Shown here: positions 58,337 through 64,000 of the stretch, piece after piece | Layout: each line of letters opens with the position of its first letter | Position numbering within the stretch: position 1 is the first letter of the stretch | DNA from: Ptychodera flava | Lineage: Eukaryota; Hemichordata; Enteropneusta; Ptychoderidae | Direction of reading: 5' to 3' | Length of the DNA stretch: 64,000 nt | Assembly (NCBI RefSeq): GCF_041260155.1 | Contig: NC_091944.1 | Span: forward strand, 26,599,832-26,663,831 | Notes under the pieces: model-generated | What the model was told of the DNA's origin: nothing | Database searches by the model: none | Seen by the model: only the letters and a program-made list of their open reading frames with translations | Position numbers and translations under genes: made by a program

Positions 58337-58620
58337 AATAGACCATGTTCCGAACCGCGCGAGACATTCCGAGATATCGTGAGAATATGTGGTTCGCAGT
58401 GGACGTGTTCTCGCAACACAGGACAAACTGCGTAAAACAGGACAAGTCGCTAATTACGTTAAACACTGCATAAAATATATGAAGTTGCAATCTTTGCTCA
58501 GTTCTGCACTTTTCCTACTTCCATACAAAGTTTGACTTGTATTACTAAGCTGGAATCCTGTTTCTACGGGCATGTATTAAAGTCTCGCGAGATCTCGCAA
58601 TCAGCGGAACATCGTCTATT
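58337..58620. mobile_element. 284-bp inverted-repeat element with CG-rich ends
   Basis: AATAGACCATGTTCCG at the left and CGGAACATCGTCTATT at the right are inverted repeats. Near the right end lies TCTCGCGAGA (58583-58592), a known promoter palindrome, and near the left GCGCGAGACATTCC. It directly abuts the element at 57997. Confidence 0.6.
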
Positions 58621-61115
58621 TGTTTTGGCCTAACACAATTTTTCAGAACTGCACAGTGTGTGCATGTGATCCTACAGATAATAAAAGTTGTTACAGTCTG
58701 TCAATTTTTCCCACGTCAGTTTTTCAAGTAAGTATAAAAAAAGGCCAACCTGGCAAGTCTAGATTGAAATGCACTGGGATGAAAAAGAAAACCTTTTCTC
58801 TTATTTTTGACCCTCTTGAAATAATCTAAGGTCTAAGGTCATAAATATTACACGAATGGAAACTTCAGTAAAGTATTTGCTGAGCAGAAGCTCAAGAAGC
58901 TAGGTCACTATTTTGTTGGAGAGCAAAAAGAGATGTATCATAAGTTGATGATGAACTAAATATGGTACAGAATAAAGGTAATGACAACTAGGGCAGACTG
59001 CAAAATACAAAAAGCTGCCAGGCATAATTTTAAAAAAGTGGCGGAGTTCAATAAAAGGGAGTATGAAACAAAGTGCCCAGTGATCTACATTGACGTCATA
59101 AAAAGGGCCAAGCTCCCCTAAAGGAGCACACAAAATTGGAAAAATGAAGGATTTTCCTGAAATGAGAGTGATTTAAGTTGTCACTGGATTTGATGAACGG
59201 ACTTGCCTGTGCAGTTGATGTACCTGGTAGTAGAAAATCAGTCAAGGCTCGGATATCAAAAAGTTCATTCACCTTTCCATGCAGTCATTTCAAATAGATA
59301 AAACTCTATTTTTCTAAATTCATTGAATGCCATGTGTAGATACTGGGATAAAGTATAGTTGAGGTTTTATATCATTTGGATATTTATGCAAAAAGACTTC
59401 TGAAAATCAGCCTATCGACCATTTACAACGTTTGTTTGTATTTGGCATACTAAATCCTTCACCATATTGTTTATGCATTCTCATAATTTGCTGCAACTCA
59501 TTTTAAACCTTGTTTTTTTCTACAACTCTGCATAAGATGTCAAGAAATACGTAAGTGTCATCATTTGTGCAAAAGAAAGTTTGCGGTACAAGTATCCCTT
59601 GACGCATCAATGCAGATATTACATGTGTTCAACACCTTCAAATGTGAGGCAAGTCAGGTGGAGAATGAGTCAGCCATAGTACTACACTGCTCCAAGTATT
59701 GAGAAAATTTCTTGCTTTTTTTAAAAATCATCTCCTGAAGCAATAGAGAGTCAAATCAATTATTTTAGATGCAACACCAAGGACAATCATGCTACAAGCA
59801 AAAAGCTAGGAAGTAATGAGATGGAGGTATGAATGTATGAATAAATTACACATACACGACAATCAAGAAATACAGCCTGGAGAAAATTGGCTTATTTTAG
59901 AATGCACTTTTTATTGATTTCTCAGTTGTATATTCATCTTTACAATACGGATCAGAAATGAAAATCTAATGACAAGAAAACCCTGTATTTCTGCTAACGC
60001 TTCTCTTGAATGAAGAAAAAGTGCATTGAGGATAAACTCTGAAAATCTTAACCATCTTCGCTTGTATTCAGCTTAAAAGTATGGGGTACATGGGGGAGGG
60101 GGTGGGGGCAGGAGATGTGAAACGTTATTCGTTTAAATTCATTAAAGGAACAGAGTTGATGTATTCTTTCATTCTTCCAATGTCGTGATGACAATGAAAT
60201 ACAAAGTCAGTCATGAACTTGAATAATACTGATGCATAGCATCGGTGTCCATGTACATTCTCTGTACTGTATGCAATTTACCTGTCAGGTGTATCTCCTA
60301 CATAAAGCGGAATGTCGACATTGTTTCAGCATATACCTAAACAAGACTGACTTCTGAAATTATGCAAACTTGATGAAAATAACTGCTTAAGGACGACAAT
60401 AACCTTGTCCCGTCACATCACATTTCAGGATGACTAATTTGTATGTACTTCATGGCCATGTGACTTGCAGCAAATATTATAAGCATTTTGTTACAGTCTT
60501 TCTTAAAGTGAAATGTACCACAAATTAAATTCACAATTATGGGTACAGTTCAAAAATCCCGCATCTTTTATAAGTCTACAAATCAAAATTTCATCAAAAT
60601 AAATAAAATCACACATGTAATGATGACTGTATGATACCTGATGTTGAGTTGTTTTGCCTGTTTTGTTTGAGATGTGGAAAATATTTAAAAATTTAGAACC
60701 TAAATATACATACATATTACATTATATATATATATATACATAAAATATATATATTTTCAGTTATCGTTTAGATTTAAACTTTAAAAAAAAAAAAAACAGA
60801 AGACATAAAAGCTAAAAAGTGAGACTGATATTATGTGCAGTTGGTTCTGACTATGAAAGAATGATAGAAAATTACAAATTTCAGGACTGTTAATTGTTGG
60901 TTTGGATGGCAAAACATTGTGAGATGATTTATAAAGTGTGTTGTGAAATCTGGAATGACAATGGAAACTGGTCTTGGTTTGATTTGTTTTCAGTTTTGCC
61001 TGAACAGACATAAAATTTCAAAAGAACACTAAATGAATTGGAGTCAGTGTCTTGGAGACACTGCTGTGTACTGGATATTGTTTGTTCAATAGTAACCCCT
61101 TTTTGTGACATAATT

Positions 61116-61210
61116 TTAACCCTTTTACCACAATGGTTTAGCCCAAACCAAATATTATCAATGGTGAGTGTGGACCTGTTCAAAGGGAATCGGGGTGAAC
61201 AGGTTGATAA
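61116..61210 (-). mobile_element. ~95-bp TTAA MITE, copy 5
   Basis: TTAACCCTTTTACCACAATG through GGTTTAGCCCAAACC to GGGTGAACAGGTTGATAA; reverse orientation of the copy at 35841. Confidence 0.7.
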
Positions 61211-61457
61211 AATCAATATGAATCTCTCTTCAGAGAATTATTGATGTACAGTGACTGTGTGACTAATAAATACATAAATTATGTAAATAAATAGAAATAA
61301 ATAGAGCAAAAACTACAGTAGCATAAAACCACCTCTCCTGCCATCTAATGACAAATTTAAGCTGAGATCCTTCTAGATTACAGTCTATACCTATTATTTC
61401 CAGTATTGCAGCATGTGAGATGGGTCTGTAAGGGTGGATGATGACACAGGATGCATA

Positions 61458-61618
61458 TCAGTACGTGAGGGCGCTAGAGCCGGCTATTCTGCTATCTGCA
61501 TGGGCATACACTTTATCTTTGGCTTTTAACACTCCATACATTCCATTAAGTGGTTTCGCTTTCATAACGGTGTGTCCACGGCTTTCAAGACCAGTGATGA
61601 CTTGGTTGCTTATGCCAG
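61458..61618 (-). CDS. GGT last exon
   Basis: The acceptor TTCACACAG|CTGG follows a phase-1 break. It encodes GISNQVITGLESRGHTV to the stop TGA (61458-61460), ending in the DSR..G.....Y pattern shared by GGT C-termini. Confidence 0.85.
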
Positions 61619-63770
61619 CTGTGTGAAAAAGTGAATCAAACAGAAACATTACATATGAACAAATCCAGGGCCGTGGCATGAGGAAAGGAAAGGTATCAGC
61701 TTGTGTGAAGGCTAAACTAATGATCTTGTGAATTATCTAATCTTCAAGCAGACAGGCAGGAAGGCACTCATACAATTTAACAGTTCTTCACCATGTTTTT
61801 TAAAGTAGCCGGAGAATTCCATATAAAAATCAAAGCAGAATTATACAGTATTATATCACTGCCATTACATTAATTTTGACTCAAATTTTACACGGAAACT
61901 TGATAATTTACAAAAATCTTCACTCACTTGAAAAATGATTTAAATTTGTTGCTCTGACACTACATTAGACTTGATGAATCTGTTGTGCCCTGAGGATCTC
62001 GTCAAGAAAAAAGTTTTATCCTGATAAAAACTTGGTGACAGTACTTATTGAAAAGCAAGTGTGTTGCATATGCTGCAAGTGACCTATTGCTAGCCCTGGT
62101 GTTGTACTTAATCTTCTGAGCACTGTATTTTGCTTTTTCCATTGTTCTTGATCAAAGTTTGCACCTATACATGGCAAACTCAGAGGATTTTATTGGTGCC
62201 ACAACTCTTGGAATTATGACGAATATGGATATATGATGAAGCTTTTGAAAAAAATGCAGCTTAAAATGTGGTAAAATATGTTGACACCAAAATCTGGATC
62301 ACATTATGGGGAATATTATTTGCACAAAAACTATACGTAGAATCTGTAGTCAAGATATTTATTACATGCCTCATGTATTGATTCAATGGTAACTTGTTGA
62401 TGATGCAGAGGGCCGCATATACTCATCATTTTACTGAAAGTGAACTGGAACTATTTTCAACTTTACAAATTATGAAATTACATGTTTCAAATAGGAAATA
62501 CTCTTTTCACAAACTTTAGTGAAACAATTCAATAAACCCCATAACAGTGATTTAAATATATCAATGCACCATTTGATGATGGAGATCATTCTATTTTTCA
62601 ACATATGTTTGTCTAACATCGAAATAAAGAATTGATTGTCATTTGTATGTACTCCAAAAAATTTGGAATGAAACTATGTAGGAGAGGCATGTAATAAAAT
62701 CTAATTTATAATATAATCCAAAGTTGAAAAGAATTTCTTCTCAAACTTGACCATCCTAGCAATCATATCTTTCTGGCATGTTTAGCATCCCTTTCCATGA
62801 TTCTATTTGTTGCTTTCAATCCTTTCGGTCGATGGCATTGCAATGTAATATTAAATTCAAAAGATTACAGATTCCTAATAACCATAGAGTATAAGCCTGC
62901 AGCTGGTTGGCTTTGAACTCACCTTCAACTTCAACCTGATTTGGTATCAGGTGATGATGGAATCTACTTTCCTCTATGGCACCGTTGATTGACGTCATTC
63001 CCAGGGACAGTATATTGACGAAAACTTCCACAGCACCAGTGACAATTCTGCTGCCATTGATACCGCCAAGGGCAAACCTGGGCAGGCATGCGTCCCTTCA
63101 TTGTACACTATCACTGGTGTCATGCTAGAGCGAGGGCGCTTTCCGCCGGCAATGAAGTTGGCCTGAAATGTGAGTTGTTAGTCACACTATGAAACTTTTG
63201 ATTTCCTGAATAGGCAGTTACACAGAAGATATTTCTCATATCTGACGCGATTCTAAACTTGTTTAATTGAATACATGTTGTTATTTTCTATAGTCACTGA
63301 GTAGAGGACAAGCTACAGATAGAATTTATTTCACAAAGTTTACAAGATCTTGATAACACCACAAATTCTGTCTTCTCCCTTTATCTATTGTGAATGGAAG
63401 GCATTTTTACAAAGAATGCATATATTCAATTAAGTTTGCTATTGCAATACTAGTTTACATAAACTAGTGTACATATTTTTTCTGACTCTCACAATAACAT
63501 GCTGTGGTACCGTATGTCTGATCTCATTTTGTGTTTTCAAAGATATTGACTCCTGCTCTCGATCGCAATTGTCAAGTATACAGAAATTTTGAAGACAATA
63601 TTTTTTGTGAAATCCTAAAATCCTAATATTTGGTACCCACCTTGCTTTGTATTAAACCAGATCCTACAACATCGCCCTCTTTGTCAGGCCAGGAGAAATC
63701 TCTCATTTCATTGTTGAGTAGAATACCATCTGGTGTAATTACCTTGCTTCCAAACAGATCATTGACAGAT
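61458..63770 (-). CDS. Gamma-glutamyltransferase (glutathione hydrolase), 3' part, with frame break
   Basis: Three minus-strand exons (63770-63641, 63162-62923, 61618-61458) encode the C-terminal half of the catalytic small subunit of a GGT-family enzyme, which removes the gamma-glutamyl group of glutathione outside the cell. Visible signatures are FGSKVITPDGILLNNEMRDF, the substrate-contact pair Ser-Ser in KRPRSSMTP, GGINGSRIVTGA, GAIEESRFHHHLIPNQVEVE and the ending VYAHADSRIAGSSALTY. The catalytic threonine and the large subunit lie beyond the right edge. Exon 62923-63162 is 240 bases where the frame needs 241: a base is missing near 63076-63085 (GCATGCCTGCCCAGG). This is either a sequencing error in a C-run or a real inactivation. 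Which GGT subfamily it belongs to I cannot say. Confidence 0.85.
61619..62922 (-). other. GGT intron
   Basis: 1.3 kb of AT-rich sequence with no element or exon I recognise. Confidence 0.7.
62923..63162 (-). CDS. GGT penultimate exon, frame broken by one base
   Basis: Acceptor ACATTTCAG|GCC, donor GAAG|GTGAGT. The first ~30 codons (ANFIAGGKRPRSSMTPVIVY) and the later part (ALGGINGSRIVTG onward) are in different frames, both clearly GGT. The splice phases at both ends agree with the neighbours only if one base is missing from this copy. Confidence 0.85.
63163..63640 (-). other. GGT intron
   Basis: 478 bases, nothing recognised. Confidence 0.7.
63641..63770 (-). CDS. GGT internal exon
   Basis: Acceptor TATTTTAG|AT, donor AGCAAG|GTGGGT. 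It encodes SVNDLFGSKVITPDGILLNN then EMRDFSWPDKEGDVVGSG, the loop that in GGTs carries the conserved NNEMDDF-type motif. The phase-1 start shows that at least one more exon lies upstream, beyond the window. Confidence 0.85.
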
Positions 63771-64000
63771 CTAAAATAAAGTAAATTATGTAAGATTTCT
63801 CACAGTTTGTTTCAAATTTTTTCCTGACAAAAGAGACTAATTCTGGTACGGTGATGTACCCGAAGAACATATCCTCCTTTATGGTTTGTCTGAGGGTGCC
63901 TTTAATGGTAAACAAATACAAAAATACCCCCTAGGATGATGTTGAATTGTACTACAGCTCAGTCTGGGCCTACTGTTCTTCAGTCTTGCTGACTATACTG
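63771..64000 (-). other. Right edge: GGT intron sequence
   Basis: The remaining 230 bases should be intron of the GGT gene. The 60-codon reverse frame here shows no GGT similarity. Confidence 0.6.

Larger units (their letters stand above)
54809..61457. other. Intergenic region between ADI1 and the GGT gene
   Basis: The two genes converge here. The stretch holds a 46-bp tandem repeat, MITEs of three TTAA families, and two adjoining inverted-repeat elements at 57997-58620. I see nothing gene-like at 56460-57390 or 58640-61110; a G-rich run GGGGGAGGGGGTGGGGGC near 60090 could fold as a quadruplex, and A- and TA-runs lie at 60728-60796. Confidence 0.6.

Noticed and set aside
60085..60113. G-rich run considered as a regulatory quadruplex
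   Set aside because: Three G-runs and a short fourth, not near a gene start; kept only as a remark in the intergenic entry.

Overview
The window looks like nuclear DNA of an invertebrate animal. It is AT-rich, has sparse genes split by introns with GT/AG borders, long (AT)n tracts, fragments of non-LTR retrotransposons (LINEs) and many short inverted-repeat DNA transposons. Low-copy repeats of this style are common in marine invertebrates. The gene content fits an invertebrate deuterostome or lophotrochozoan, but I cannot name the phylum from sequence alone. There are no bacterial operons, no CRISPR array and no recognisable virus. Most open reading frames here are chance, including the long Ile-Tyr repeats read from (AT)n.

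Three genes are supported. (1) A four-exon plus-strand gene spans 2537-36532 and encodes a 298-residue cystin-like (CYS1-like) protein: an N-myristoylation start (MGSGASK), a disordered middle and a C-terminal YDSSEEQLMAEIE motif. Intron 1 is 27 kb and repeat-rich; it holds a perfect 14-base RFX X-box, fitting for a cilium gene. (2) A four-exon plus-strand gene at 49695-54808 encodes a complete 177-residue acireductone dioxygenase (ADI1) with all four metal ligands, His88, His90, Glu94 and His133. (3) The last three exons of a minus-strand gamma-glutamyltransferase (61458-63770) run off the right edge; the middle exon carries a one-base frame break.

Region by region: 1-2536 is upstream sequence and a CpG-rich start. 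3176-30330 is cystin intron 1, with TTAA-bounded MITEs, foldbacks, minisatellites, a LINE 3' end and AT tracts. 36533-49694 is intergenic, with a Russian-doll insertion (hAT-like inside Harbinger-like inside a foldback/tandem duplication, 42989-46280) and a LINE copy broken by 1.4 kb of other sequence. The ADI1 gene has LINE pieces on both sides of exon 1. 54809-61457 is the tail-to-tail gap to the GGT gene, again full of MITEs.

The genes do not form a pathway. ADI1 acts in methionine salvage, GGT in extracellular glutathione breakdown, cystin at the ciliary membrane. The cystin-ADI1 neighbourhood recalls human 2p25, where both genes lie. I found no convincing new molecular system. The most useful leads are the X-boxes, the nested transposon history with an internal empty site, a hammerhead-like motif at 21080-21113 and the very high load of TTAA-targeted elements.
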